This document shows, one piece after another, positions 17,351 to 26,395 of a stretch of DNA of 64,000 bases; the stretch's first letter is position 1; each line of letters starts with the position of its first letter. The stretch is taken from the NCBI GenBank assembly GCA_020832555.1, contig JAFIEM010000004.1, positions 1 to 64,000 of the forward strand. The letters are read 5' to 3'. The translations under genes and the position numbers were made by a program. The notes under the pieces are model-generated. The model was not told the origin of the DNA. It ran no database searches and saw nothing but the letters and a program-made list of their open reading frames with translations. The stretch is from Natronohydrobacter sp. Its GTDB lineage: Bacteria; Pseudomonadota; Alphaproteobacteria; Rhodobacterales; Rhodobacteraceae.

Positions 17351-18967
17351 ATGTCCCGACTGCGTGACGCCGCCCAAAGCTCGAAAGCCTGGCCGTTCGA
17401 GGAAGCCCGCAAGCTGTTGGCGCGCTACAAGGGCAAGGTGCCGGAAAAGGGCTATGTGTTGTTTGAAACCGGCTATGGTCCTTCTGGCCTGCCGCATATT
17501 GGCACCTTCGGAGAAGTGGCGCGCACCTCGATGATCCGGCGCGCGTTCGAGGAATTGTGCGATATTCCCACGCGGCTGATCTGTTTTTCCGACGATGTGG
17601 ACGGGATGCGCAAGGTGCCCGACAATGTGCCCGACCCTGTGGCGTTGCGCGAACATCTGCAAAAGCCGCTGACCTCGGTCCCTGATCCGTTCGCCAAGTT
17701 CGAGAGCTTTGGCCATCATAACAACGCCATGCTGCGGCGGTTTCTGGACACGTTCGGGTTCCAGTATGAGTTTATCTCGGCGACCGAGTTCTACAAATCC
17801 GGCCAGTTTGACGAGATCCTTCTGCGTGCGGCGGAACGCTATGATGCGCTGATGGAGGTGATGCTGGCCAGCTTGCGCGAAGAGCGTCAGCAGACCTATT
17901 CGATCTTCCTGCCAATCCACCCGGAAACGGGCCGCGTGCTTTATGTGCCGATGAAGCATGTGGACGGGGCAAAGGGCGAGATCACATTTGACGATGAGGA
18001 CGGGCGGGAATGGACGTTGCCGGTCACGGGCGGCAATGTGAAACTGCAATGGAAGCCCGATTTCGGCGCACGCTGGGCGGCGCTGGACGTCGATTTCGAG
18101 ATGTATGGCAAGGACCATTCGACCAACACGCCGATCTATGACCGGATTTGCGAGATCCTGGGCGGGAAGAAGCCCGAGCATTTCGTCTATGAGCTGTTTC
18201 TTGATGAAAACGGGGAAAAGATCTCGAAATCCAAGGGCAACGGTCTGACGATTGACGAATGGCTGACCTATGCCTCGACCGAGAGCCTGTCCTATTACAT
18301 GTTCCTCAAGCCCAAGACCGCGAAGCGGCTGTCCTGGGATGTGATCCCGAAAGCGGTGGACGAATATCACCAGCAATTACGCGCCTATCCTGACCAGACG
18401 CCAGAGCAACAGGCGGCGAACCCGGTCTGGCATATTCACGGCGGCGATGTGCCGACATCCGGCATGGTGGTCAGCTTTTCGCTTCTGCTCAATCTGGTGT
18501 CGGTGGCGCGGGCGGATGACAAGGCGACGCTTTGGGGCTTCATTCGGGCCTACGCGCCGCAAGCGGCGCCCGAGACGCACCCGGATCTGGATCAGGCCGC
18601 GGGTTTTGCCGTGCGCTATTTCAAGGATTTCGTGGCACCGACCCTGTCCTATCGCGCGCCTACTGACGCCGAGCGCGCTGCACTGGAAGATCTGGCCGCC
18701 AAGCTGCGCGAGATTGCGTCGAGTGGGCAGGTGCCGGCAGACTATGCGGGTGAGTTCGGTGCGCTGAGCGAGGAAGTGTTCATGTCGGTTGTGCGCGATA
18801 CCGGCAAGGCGCACGGGTTCGAGAGCCTGCGCGATTGGTTCAAGGTGCTGTATGAAGTGCTTCTGGGCGCAGAGCAGGGGCCGCGCTGGGGCAGTTTCAT
18901 CGCGCTTTATGGTGTGCCGGAAACTGTCGCGCTGATCGAAAAGGGTCTGGCAGGCGAATTGCGCTAG
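17351..18967 (+). CDS. lysK: Lysine-tRNA ligase, class I
   Basis: Charges tRNA-Lys. It is 538 residues and of the class I (Rossmann-fold) type, which most alphaproteobacteria use instead of the class II LysS. The HIGH-type motif is [10 protein letters not shown] (residues 43-52) and the KMSKS-type motif KISKSKGNG starts at residue 290; a long helical C-terminal anticodon-binding region follows. It is a single gene; its stop (TAG) shares the bases CTAG with the convergent CHAD gene. No second lysyl-tRNA synthetase is in the window. Confidence 0.97.
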   Translation: MSRLRDAAQSSKAWPFEEARKLLARYKGKVPEKGYVLFETGYGPSGLPHIGTFGEVARTSMIRRAFEELCDIPTRLICFSDDVDGMRKVPDNVPDPVALREHLQKPLTSVPDPFAKFESFGHHNNAMLRRFLDTFGFQYEFISATEFYKSGQFDEILLRAAERYDALMEVMLASLREERQQTYSIFLPIHPETGRVLYVPMKHVDGAKGEITFDDEDGREWTLPVTGGNVKLQWKPDFGARWAALDVDFEMYGKDHSTNTPIYDRICEILGGKKPEHFVYELFLDENGEKISKSKGNGLTIDEWLTYASTESLSYYMFLKPKTAKRLSWDVIPKAVDEYHQQLRAYPDQTPEQQAANPVWHIHGGDVPTSGMVVSFSLLLNLVSVARADDKATLWGFIRAYAPQAAPETHPDLDQAAGFAVRYFKDFVAPTLSYRAPTDAERAALEDLAAKLREIASSGQVPADYAGEFGALSEEVFMSVVRDTGKAHGFESLRDWFKVLYEVLLGAEQGPRWGSFIALYGVPETVALIEKGLAGELR

Positions 18968-19863
18968 GATTTGCGCCAGCGACGCCACCAGCCCTGCCAT
19001 TGCCGGACAAGGGCTTTGTCGGGCCTGTCCATGATCGGACGGGCCTGATCGAGAGCAGAGCGCGCCAGCTTGTCGCGGCGCGCTGCGGCATGGCGTCGAA
19101 ACAGGGTGCGGGCGTATTCATCTTCTGACGACAGGTCCGGCAGGGCATCAAGGAAGCAGATCAGCACGTCCAGATCATTGTGATCCCCCAGAGTTTCGGC
19201 AAGCGCGTCGATCCGGGCAATGTGGCGGGACATGCGTCTGGGCTTGATCTGCGCCAGAAATCTTGCCTGATACCAGTGGCGCTTGAGCGCCTTGCGCCAG
19301 TCGTGGAAGGGTTGCGCATCGCGCTCTGGCGTATATCCGGTCCTGGCGTCTTGCCATGACTTGCGCGCCCGATCCCATGTGCGTTGCAGGCCATTCCAGA
19401 CAATGTGATTGGCCTTGTCGGACAGGGAAAGTTGCGCAACTTCGCGTTGCAGGGTGCAAAGCGCATCAGCCATCTGCGGCAAGGCCACCTCGCTGATCTC
19501 GGTGCTGCGTTGTCTGTGCTCCTCGATCAGATACGCGCGAAGGCCGTAGAAGCGTGAGGGATCGCGCAGCAGTGCAGTAATGGCGTCGAACTGCTCCAGC
19601 ATCACCTCGGCGTCGCGGGCAGGCGCCAGGCTTTGTGCCGCATCGCGCAGGACAGAGTTGAACGCGTGGAACGCAGGCAAACCGGGGCGTAGCATCTGAA
19701 TCAGTCCGCGCAATTCCTTGGTGCGTTTGCGCAGGTCATGCAGCGAGGCGTCGGAACCCTTCTCGGTAACCTCTGTCAGCCCGTCTTGCAGACAGTCGTG
19801 GAGAACGCGTTCGAGCGCGGCTTTGGTGGACCGGTCAGTGCGGCGCGCGGCGAGATCTGTCAT
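18964..19863 (-). CDS. CHAD-domain protein
   Basis: A 299-residue CHAD protein: conserved-histidine alpha-helical domain with two four-helix bundles forming a basic groove. Seen: [21 protein letters not shown] in the first half and [19 protein letters not shown] in the second, the two histidine/arginine-lysine helices diagnostic of the family, and [16 protein letters not shown] domains bind inorganic polyphosphate and localise to polyphosphate granules, often next to CYTH enzymes; no CYTH domain is attached here. The ppk1 gene 5 kb away makes a polyphosphate role plausible. The start at 19863 is the first ATG before the conserved part. Confidence 0.88.
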   Translation of the reverse strand: MTDLAARRTDRSTKAALERVLHDCLQDGLTEVTEKGSDASLHDLRKRTKELRGLIQMLRPGLPAFHAFNSVLRDAAQSLAPARDAEVMLEQFDAITALLRDPSRFYGLRAYLIEEHRQRSTEISEVALPQMADALCTLQREVAQLSLSDKANHIVWNGLQRTWDRARKSWQDARTGYTPERDAQPFHDWRKALKRHWYQARFLAQIKPRRMSRHIARIDALAETLGDHNDLDVLICFLDALPDLSSEDEYARTLFRRHAAARRDKLARSALDQARPIMDRPDKALVRQWQGWWRRWRKS

Positions 19864-19957
19864 GGCAGAAAGATATGGGGGGCGAGACAGACACACAAGC
19901 CGGTTGCAAATGATCCGATGCGCAACATGTTTCGTAGAGACAGAGGGAGGACTGAAC

Positions 19958-20359
19958 ATGCGACCTGCAATCCTGTCTTTCATTCTTGCTTTCGGTCTGG
20001 CCTTGCCCGCTCTTGCGCAGGACAACCCCATTGCGAAGGTCATTTCCGACCAGATTGCCGCCTTGCAGGCGGATGATTTCGAGACAGCGTTCACCTATGC
20101 CAGCCCCAAGATAAAGCGCATCTTCGGAACGCCCGAGCGCTTTGGCCAGATGGTGCGCGAAGGTTATCCGATGGTGCATCGTCCCGCTGAGGTCACTATG
20201 CTCGACCAGACCCCCAGCGGTTCGCAGATCATCCAGCGCGTGATGATGCGCGATGCAAGCGGTCGTTTGCATATTCTGGCCTATGCCATGGTCGAAACCG
20301 AAGAGGGCTGGCAAATCAACGGCGTGCAGATTTTGCGCGCGCCCGAGGTCGGAGCATAG
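19958..20359 (+). CDS. Secreted DUF4864 protein
   Basis: A 133-residue protein with a cleavable signal peptide (about 1-20, LALPALA-QD). It matches DUF4864, a small NTF2-like periplasmic family: ISDQIAALQADDFETAFTYASPKIKRIFG followed by a beta-sheet half ending EEGWQINGVQIL. The function of this family is not established. A strong GGGAGGA site precedes the ATG. It is divergent from the CHAD gene, and the large pectate-lyase-fold gene follows 132 bases later on the same strand. Confidence 0.82.
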   Translation: MRPAILSFILAFGLALPALAQDNPIAKVISDQIAALQADDFETAFTYASPKIKRIFGTPERFGQMVREGYPMVHRPAEVTMLDQTPSGSQIIQRVMMRDASGRLHILAYAMVETEEGWQINGVQILRAPEVGA

Positions 20360-20491
20360 GGGCAGCGTGCGCTGACCTCAGCCGGGTTTAACGGCTCATT
20401 GCTAAATCTTGTCCGATCCGGAAGACCGGGGCGTTTGGCGCTGTCTGGTCCTTCCGCAAGGCTCAGATCGAAGGACAAGAGGGTTTTCTCC

Positions 20492-22780
20492 ATGAACATG
20501 GCCGTTACTCAGGGGCTGGCGATCATGCCACCACCTTTCTCTGCCGGGCTGGATGTCTGGTCGCAATCGACAGGCCGTCCGGGCACACCGACCTATGACA
20601 GCGCCGGATTTGCGGCTTTTGTTCCAACTGACCCCGATTTCGGCGGGGCTCTTGAAATCCAGAAAATCTCGGCCACGACCCGTCTGCGCTGGATGGGCGA
20701 GGTTCCGATCATGCCGGGCTGCTATCTGCGTATCCGCGCCCGGATCAAGGCGATGGGCGGCGTCCTGCCCAATGTTTCTGTCGCGGCTTGGGCGGGCACG
20801 GCTGCTGGCGTGCAGGTCGGCGGGATCACGACCACTGGTCCTGTCACCAGCCTGACCAGCTATGGCTCGATTGTCGAGGTCTCGGCGATTGTGGGCACGG
20901 GCGCGCGTCCCGGTGTGGATATGGTCTGGCCCACAAACGTCGCGATTGCGCATTTCGGGATTGACCTGACGGGCCCGACAGGCGGCGTTGTGCGGGTCGA
21001 TGACATCATCATCGAGGACGTGACAAGCTTCTATGCTTCGGATTTGATTGGTGTGGTCGATGTGCGCGATTACGGCGCTGTGGGCAATGGCAGCACGGAT
21101 GATCGCCCGGCCTTTGTGGCAGCCATGGCAGCCGCCGGCGGGCGTCGTCTGATGGTGCCCGAGGGCACATATCTGATCGGGTCTGATCTGACGATCACAA
21201 CGCCTGTGATTTTTCGCGGCACGCTAAGCATGGCTGAAAGTGTCGTGTTGATCCTGCGCGAGAATTTCGATTATCCCAGCTATCTTGCGGCTTTCGGCAA
21301 TTCCGAGACCGGGTTTCGCAAGGGTCTGCAAGCGCTTTTCCATTCGTCGCAGCATGTGAATTTCGATCTGAAGGGCCGTCGCGTCACGCTGAGCGCACCA
21401 GTCGATGTGCGCGCGCTGGTGGGATTTGACGATATCACGACGCGCAGGATGCTGAGCAATGGTGTGCTTGATGCCCAAGAGTCGACAGACTGGAATACGG
21501 TCACGGTGACGCGGACAGCGACCTACAATGTTTCCAATCAGACGCGCCTCGAGGGGATCTCCAATGTTTCAGGCGTACCGGTCGGTGCGCGTGTGTCCGG
21601 CGTCGGTGTCGGGCGCGAAGTGTATGTGCGTAGCCGCAGCATCTCGAACAGCCGTGTAACTCTGAGCCAGCCTTTGTTTGGCGGGTCTGGCACCCAGAGC
21701 TATACTTTCGAGCGTTATCAGTACATGCTTGATTTTTCCGGATTTTCAAGCTTTCGCAATTTCGAGATGCGCAATGTTGAATTGCGCTGCCGGGGGCGGT
21801 GTTCTGCGGTCATGCTGCCCGAGGACGGGCGCATCTTCCGTTTCCTTGGGTGTCAGTTTGAGCGCCCCCGCGACAGGGCCATCACATCTATCGGGGGGGG
21901 CTGTCAGGGCATGTGGATCGAATCCTGCCAGTTTGAAAGCTCGCAGCAACCTCTGAATGCGCAGGATCGAACGGTGATTGCCTTCAACGTCAACAGCAAC
22001 GACGCGAAGATCCGCAACAACCGGGCTGTGCTCTGGGCGCATTTCGGGATTCTTGCGGGTTCTGGCCACCTGATTTCGGGCAATCATTTCTTTCAGGGGG
22101 ATACACAGAACCTCGGGGTTCGGCAGGCCGGGCTGATCCTGACAAACAAGAATTGCACGACCAGCTTCTCGGGCAACTATGTAGACAACTGTTTTCTGGA
22201 ACTGACCAACGAGTATGATGCCCAGCCAGCACATAGTAGCGGGTTTTCATTCGGTGGGCTGACAGTCGACGGGAATATCTTCTTTGCGATCAATGTCGCG
22301 AGTTCATTCAATTTCATTGTTGTCCGACCGTTTGGGCCGGGTCATTTCCTGCAGGGGCTGCATGTCAATGGCAACGTCTTCCGCACGGTCGGGTCGCGCA
22401 TCGCAAGGGCCGAAAGGGTCGACACGACCTTTGCCTCGCTTGCCTCCAATCGTTTCCGCAATGTCATTTTCGAGAACAATGCCTATAACGGGATTGATTT
22501 CCCTGCGGAAAGCCCCGCTGTCATAGTTCATGACCAGAATACAGAGGCGACGAACTGGACAGTGGGCACAGGGGGCAAGTTACCCTTTGGTGGCTTTGCT
22601 CGGACTGTGACATCTGTGGTTATGGAAGGTCCGGCGCGCGACAGCGGCAATTCAACCCGCTATGACATGCCCTTCGCCGAGGTCCAGCAGGGGGCTAATA
22701 ACAATCAGGTCCGATTGCGCTGGCCGCAGGCCATGCGGGGTCGGGCGCTGGTCACTGTCAGGGTTGACCGACCGATCTGA
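20492..22780 (+). CDS. Right-handed beta-helix protein, pectate-lyase/GH28-related
   Basis: About 762 residues. Residues about 1-180 form a beta-sandwich-like carbohydrate-binding region (PPPFSAGLDVWSQSTGRPG). From about 187 the pectate-lyase superfamily beta-helix begins with the typical VDVRDYGAVGNGSTDDRPAF and continues through Asn-rich rungs (KIRNNRAVLW, LISGNHFFQG, LTVDGNIFFA). Such proteins cleave or remodel acidic polysaccharides, but no catalytic residues were identified. No signal peptide is visible at either start (ATG 20492 or 20498), so secretion would need a leaderless route. AAGAGGG precedes the start. A strong terminator follows. Confidence 0.78.
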   Translation: MNMAVTQGLAIMPPPFSAGLDVWSQSTGRPGTPTYDSAGFAAFVPTDPDFGGALEIQKISATTRLRWMGEVPIMPGCYLRIRARIKAMGGVLPNVSVAAWAGTAAGVQVGGITTTGPVTSLTSYGSIVEVSAIVGTGARPGVDMVWPTNVAIAHFGIDLTGPTGGVVRVDDIIIEDVTSFYASDLIGVVDVRDYGAVGNGSTDDRPAFVAAMAAAGGRRLMVPEGTYLIGSDLTITTPVIFRGTLSMAESVVLILRENFDYPSYLAAFGNSETGFRKGLQALFHSSQHVNFDLKGRRVTLSAPVDVRALVGFDDITTRRMLSNGVLDAQESTDWNTVTVTRTATYNVSNQTRLEGISNVSGVPVGARVSGVGVGREVYVRSRSISNSRVTLSQPLFGGSGTQSYTFERYQYMLDFSGFSSFRNFEMRNVELRCRGRCSAVMLPEDGRIFRFLGCQFERPRDRAITSIGGGCQGMWIESCQFESSQQPLNAQDRTVIAFNVNSNDAKIRNNRAVLWAHFGILAGSGHLISGNHFFQGDTQNLGVRQAGLILTNKNCTTSFSGNYVDNCFLELTNEYDAQPAHSSGFSFGGLTVDGNIFFAINVASSFNFIVVRPFGPGHFLQGLHVNGNVFRTVGSRIARAERVDTTFASLASNRFRNVIFENNAYNGIDFPAESPAVIVHDQNTEATNWTVGTGGKLPFGGFARTVTSVVMEGPARDSGNSTRYDMPFAEVQQGANNNQVRLRWPQAMRGRALVTVRVDRPI

Positions 22781-22804
22781 GCATTTGCAATCCCGTGCCG
22801 CAAG

Positions 22805-22832
22805 CGCGCCATCCTTTCGGATGGCGCGTTTT
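22805..22832 (+). terminator. Terminator of the beta-helix gene
   Basis: Perfect 10-base stem CGCGCCATCC (22805-22814) and GGATGGCGCG (22819-22828), TTTC loop, followed by TTTT. Confidence 0.85.
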
Positions 22833-23342
22833 CGCATGCGCTCAGGTTGCAGCCCGTCGCGGCCAGCATGCTGTCACGTTTCCCTTCGATGCAAGGACGC
22901 GCATGGCACCTGTTCTTGATCAGAAATTGTACGTTGGCAGATGAGAACGGAGCCGGGTTGGAATCGCTCCGAATCAGTTTGTGTCGCTGTGCCGCGGTCA
23001 GGCTTTACGAAAGTTTCGCGGCGTGTTTGCGCTGCCATCCATTCTGGTTCCTCGGTGCCTTGTCGGCATGATCCGAATGGTCGTCACTTCGTGCTGGCTT
23101 CGAAAGTCCATGTTTTTCCACAAAATCTGCACTGCAGCGAAAATTTATTGACCAAATTTACATATGTTTTGTGAAGTAATTTACAGAAAAATCGTTATTT
23201 TAAAAAATGTTACCCATTTCTTGACGATTGTGCTACAAGTTCGCAGGGGAAGTGTGACGCTGCGTAATTTGCGTCGGGAAATCTTTGGGGGGATGGTTGG
23301 GCGTCAGGCGTCAATGCATCCCCTGCCACTGGAGGAGTATTC
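22833..23342 (+). promoter_or_regulatory. Long acs upstream region
   Basis: A 510-base non-coding gap with no convincing ORF. From about 23090 to 23225 it becomes AT-rich against a GC-rich background, and it ends with GGAGG ten bases before the acs start. An extended -10-like TGCTACAAG (about 23231-23239) is the best promoter candidate, with no good -35. The length and AT tract suggest room for regulator binding, as expected for a tightly controlled acs gene. Confidence 0.45.
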
Positions 23343-25289
23343 ATGTCCGATCTTTATCCTGCATCTGATGAGTTTGTCGCCAATGCGCATGTCGACGCGG
23401 CGAAATACGAAGAGATGTACGCGGCGTCCATTGCCGACCCGGAAGCGTTCTGGGGGGAGCAGGGCAAGCGCATCGACTGGATCAAGCCCTACAGCAAGGT
23501 CAAGAACACGTCTTTTGCGCCCGGCAATATCAGCATCAACTGGTTTGAAGACGGCACCTTGAATGTCTCGGCCAATTGCATTGACCGCCATATCGCCAAG
23601 CGTGGCGATCAGACTGCGATCATCTGGGAGCCGGACGAAACCACGACGCCTGCCAAGCACATCACTTACCGCGAATTGCTGGAGCAGACCTGCCGCATGG
23701 CCAATGTGCTGAAAGCACAGGGTGTAGGCAAGGGTGACCGGGTGGTGCTCTATCTGCCGATGATCCCCGAGGCTGCCTATGCGATGCTGGCCTGTGCGCG
23801 GATCGGCGCAATTCATTCCATCGTTTTCGCAGGCTTCTCGCCAGATGCCTTGGCAGACCGGATCAACGGGTCCGAAGCCAAGGCGGTGATCACTGCCGAT
23901 TTCGCGCCGCGTGGCGGGCGCCGCACGCCGCTCAAGAGCAACACGGACAAGGCGCTGCAGCATTGCTCGGACAAGGTGAAATGCCTTGTGGTCAAGCATA
24001 CTGGCGATCAGACAACCTGGATTGACGGGCGCGATGTGGATGTGAAGGCTGAAATGGCCGCCGCCAGCACGGATTGCGCCCCGGTCGAGATGGGCGCGGA
24101 AGATCCGTTGTTCATTCTCTATACCTCAGGCTCGACCGGCAAACCCAAGGGCGTGGTGCACACCTCGGGCGGCTATCTGGTCTATGCCTCGATGACGCAG
24201 CAATACACGTTCGACTATCACGATGGCGATGTGTTCTGGTGCACCGCCGATGTGGGTTGGGTGACAGGGCACAGCTACATCATCTATGGACCGCTTGCGA
24301 ATGGCGCGACGACACTGATGTTCGAGGGCGTGCCGACCTATCCCGATGCAGGCCGGTTCTGGGAAGTCTGCGCCAAGCACAAGGTCAACCAGTTCTACAC
24401 GGCACCCACGGCGATCCGTGCGCTGATGGGGCAGGGGACAGAGTGGGTTGAAAAGCATGACCTGTCCTCGCTGAAACTGCTGGGTTCGGTGGGTGAGCCG
24501 ATCAACCCGGAGGCCTGGAACTGGTACAATACCCATGTTGGCAAAGGGAAATGCCCCATTGTCGATACGTTCTGGCAGACCGAGACCGGCGGGCACATGA
24601 TCACCTCGCTGCCGGGCGCGATCCCCAACAAGCCCGGTTCGGCAACAAAGCCGTTTTTCGGCGTGCAGCCCGTTGTTCTGGATGCGGCAACAGCCGAGGT
24701 GCAGTCTGAAACCAAGGCCGAAGGCGTGCTGTGCATCAAGGACAGCTGGCCCGGTCAGATGCGCACGCTCTGGGGGGATCACGCCCGTTTCGAGGAAGCC
24801 TATTTCAGCCAGTACAAGGGCTATTACTTCACTGGTGACGGCTGCCGTCGTGATGAGGATGGCTATTACTGGATCACGGGCCGGGTTGATGATGTGATCA
24901 ACGTCTCCGGGCACCGGATGGGCACGGCAGAGGTTGAATCGGCGCTCGTCGCGCATGAAGCGGTGGCCGAGGCGGCCGTGGTGGGCTACCCGCATGACAT
25001 CAAGGGGCAGGGTATCTATGCCTATGTCACGCTGATGAACGGGGTCGAGCCGTCGGATGATCTGCGCAAGGAACTGGTGAAATGGGTGCGTCAGGAAATC
25101 GGGCCGATTGCCAGCCCTGATCTGATCCAGTGGGCGCCTGGCCTGCCCAAGACCCGTTCGGGCAAGATCATGCGCCGTATCCTGCGCAAGATCGCAGAGA
25201 ACGATTTCGGAGCTTTGGGCGATACTTCGACGCTGGCGGAACCGGCGGTCGTTGACGACCTGATCGAAAACCGCATGAACCGGGCCTGA
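23343..25289 (+). CDS. acs: Acetyl-CoA synthetase
   Basis: AMP-forming acetate-CoA ligase, 648 residues: acetate, ATP and CoA give acetyl-CoA, AMP and pyrophosphate, the high-affinity route for scavenging acetate. Seen: [18 protein letters not shown] loop, [26 protein letters not shown], the hinge region [13 protein letters not shown] and the catalytic lysine K608 in [11 protein letters not shown]. This is the residue silenced by acetylation in well-studied homologues. GGAGG precedes the ATG. It heads a gene set for acetate import and signalling; adk starts five bases downstream. Confidence 0.97.
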   Translation: MSDLYPASDEFVANAHVDAAKYEEMYAASIADPEAFWGEQGKRIDWIKPYSKVKNTSFAPGNISINWFEDGTLNVSANCIDRHIAKRGDQTAIIWEPDETTTPAKHITYRELLEQTCRMANVLKAQGVGKGDRVVLYLPMIPEAAYAMLACARIGAIHSIVFAGFSPDALADRINGSEAKAVITADFAPRGGRRTPLKSNTDKALQHCSDKVKCLVVKHTGDQTTWIDGRDVDVKAEMAAASTDCAPVEMGAEDPLFILYTSGSTGKPKGVVHTSGGYLVYASMTQQYTFDYHDGDVFWCTADVGWVTGHSYIIYGPLANGATTLMFEGVPTYPDAGRFWEVCAKHKVNQFYTAPTAIRALMGQGTEWVEKHDLSSLKLLGSVGEPINPEAWNWYNTHVGKGKCPIVDTFWQTETGGHMITSLPGAIPNKPGSATKPFFGVQPVVLDAATAEVQSETKAEGVLCIKDSWPGQMRTLWGDHARFEEAYFSQYKGYYFTGDGCRRDEDGYYWITGRVDDVINVSGHRMGTAEVESALVAHEAVAEAAVVGYPHDIKGQGIYAYVTLMNGVEPSDDLRKELVKWVRQEIGPIASPDLIQWAPGLPKTRSGKIMRRILRKIAENDFGALGDTSTLAEPAVVDDLIENRMNRA

Positions 25290-25294
25290 ACAGG

Positions 25295-25975
25295 ATGAGC
25301 GAGACAATGACAAAATCCGCTGTTCTGATCCTGCTTGGCCCTCCGGGGGCAGGCAAGGGCACCCAAGCGCGTATGCTGGAAGAGAAATTCGGTCTGGTGC
25401 AATTGTCGACGGGCGACCTGCTGCGTGCGGCGGTCGCTGCTGGGACAGAGGCCGGCAAAGCCGCGCAGGAGGTCATGTCCGCCGGTGGTCTGGTCAGCGA
25501 CGAGATCGTTCTGGCAATCTTGAAAGACCGCATGGCCGAGCCGGATACCGCGAAAGGTGTCATCCTTGACGGTTTTCCGCGTACGGAAGGGCAGGCCGCG
25601 GCGCTTGACGACCTGCTGGCGGCACAAGGCCAGAGCATTGGTGCTGCCATTTCGCTGGATGTCGATGACGCCGCCATGATTGAGCGTGTGTCGGGCCGCT
25701 ATACCTGCGCCAACTGTGGTGAGGGCTATCACGACAGCTTCAAGCAGCCAGCGGTTGCAGGCGTGTGCGACAAGTGTGGCAGCACCGAGTTCAAGCGCCG
25801 GGCAGACGACAATGCGGAAACCGTCAGTGCGCGGCTGGAAGCCTATCACGCGCAGACCGCACCATTGATCAGTTACTATGAGGGCAAAGGCGTGCTGAGC
25901 CGCGTTGATGCCATGGGCCAGATCGACCGCGTTGCGGCAGATCTGGCCCAAATCGTCACGCAAGTGACGAACTAG
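25295..25975 (+). CDS. adk: Adenylate kinase with zinc-type LID
   Basis: Interconverts ATP + AMP and 2 ADP. 226 residues: P-loop GPPGAGKGT (15-23), NMP-binding domain with LSTGDLLRAAV, DGFPRTEGQA, and a long-form LID with a Cys4 zinc site (CANCGEGYHD and VCDKCGS). Starts at ATG 25295 or 25307 are both possible. It follows acs so closely that co-transcription is near certain; AMP made by acs is a substrate, which explains the pairing (inference). Rhodobacterales usually keep another adk in the ribosomal-protein region, which is outside this window. Confidence 0.93.
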   Translation: MSETMTKSAVLILLGPPGAGKGTQARMLEEKFGLVQLSTGDLLRAAVAAGTEAGKAAQEVMSAGGLVSDEIVLAILKDRMAEPDTAKGVILDGFPRTEGQAAALDDLLAAQGQSIGAAISLDVDDAAMIERVSGRYTCANCGEGYHDSFKQPAVAGVCDKCGSTEFKRRADDNAETVSARLEAYHAQTAPLISYYEGKGVLSRVDAMGQIDRVAADLAQIVTQVTN

Positions 25976-25994
25976 AGTTCCGGGCAACCGGTTT

Positions 25995-26010
25995 GGCACC
26001 CACCGGTGCC
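25995..26010 (+). repeat. GC-rich hairpin after adk
   Basis: GGCACC-CACC-GGTGCC at 25995-26010, with an alternative pairing of CGGGCA (25981) with TGCCCG (26007). There is no T-run; it may attenuate rather than terminate reading into the transporter genes. Confidence 0.4.
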
Positions 26011-26128
26011 CGAATGCAGTTCCTGCACAGCGCAGGGCTGCAAACACCCTCGGCTTGCGTCGTGGGTGGCAAGGAGAGGAAGCTGTTCCGCTTTGGGACA
26101 GCACAGGAGGAAAACTGGGAGACGTCAC

Positions 26129-26383
26129 ATGTCAGACAAGTCGACAGACGCCTACTGGAAGGCCAATGTGCGCATCATCACCATCTGCATGGTGATCTGG
26201 GCGCTGGTGTCCTTCGGGTTTGGTATCGTATTTCGCCCGCTTCTGGCGGGTATTCCGATCGGAGGAACCGATCTGGGGTTCTGGTTCGCGCAGCAGGGGT
26301 CGATGCTGACCTTCATCGCTCTGATCTTTTATTACCGCTCTTACATGAACAAACTCGACAAAGAGTTTGGCGTGGAAGAGTGA
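26129..26383 (+). CDS. DUF4212 small subunit of sodium/solute symporter
   Basis: An 84-residue protein with two membrane helices (about 14-36 and 52-72), matching DUF4212 (KSTDAYWKANVRIITICMVIW, FWFAQQGSMLTFIALIFYY). These small proteins are encoded directly before VC_2705-type sodium/solute symporters and are regarded as their accessory subunit. GGGAG lies seven bases before the ATG, and the symporter begins 12 bases downstream. Confidence 0.92.
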   Translation: MSDKSTDAYWKANVRIITICMVIWALVSFGFGIVFRPLLAGIPIGGTDLGFWFAQQGSMLTFIALIFYYRSYMNKLDKEFGVEE

Positions 26384-26395
26384 GGGGGATAATCC

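Noticed and set aside
23090..23225. AT-rich tract with a DnaA-box-like TTTTTCCACA as a possible origin
   Set aside because: Only one imperfect box, and the tract is simply the region before acs; no origin-type gene neighbours.
25991..26012. Sigma-54 promoter before the DUF4212 gene (TTTGGCACCC...)
   Set aside because: The -24-like TTGGCAC is not followed by a TTGC element at the right spacing; the bases are better explained by the hairpin.
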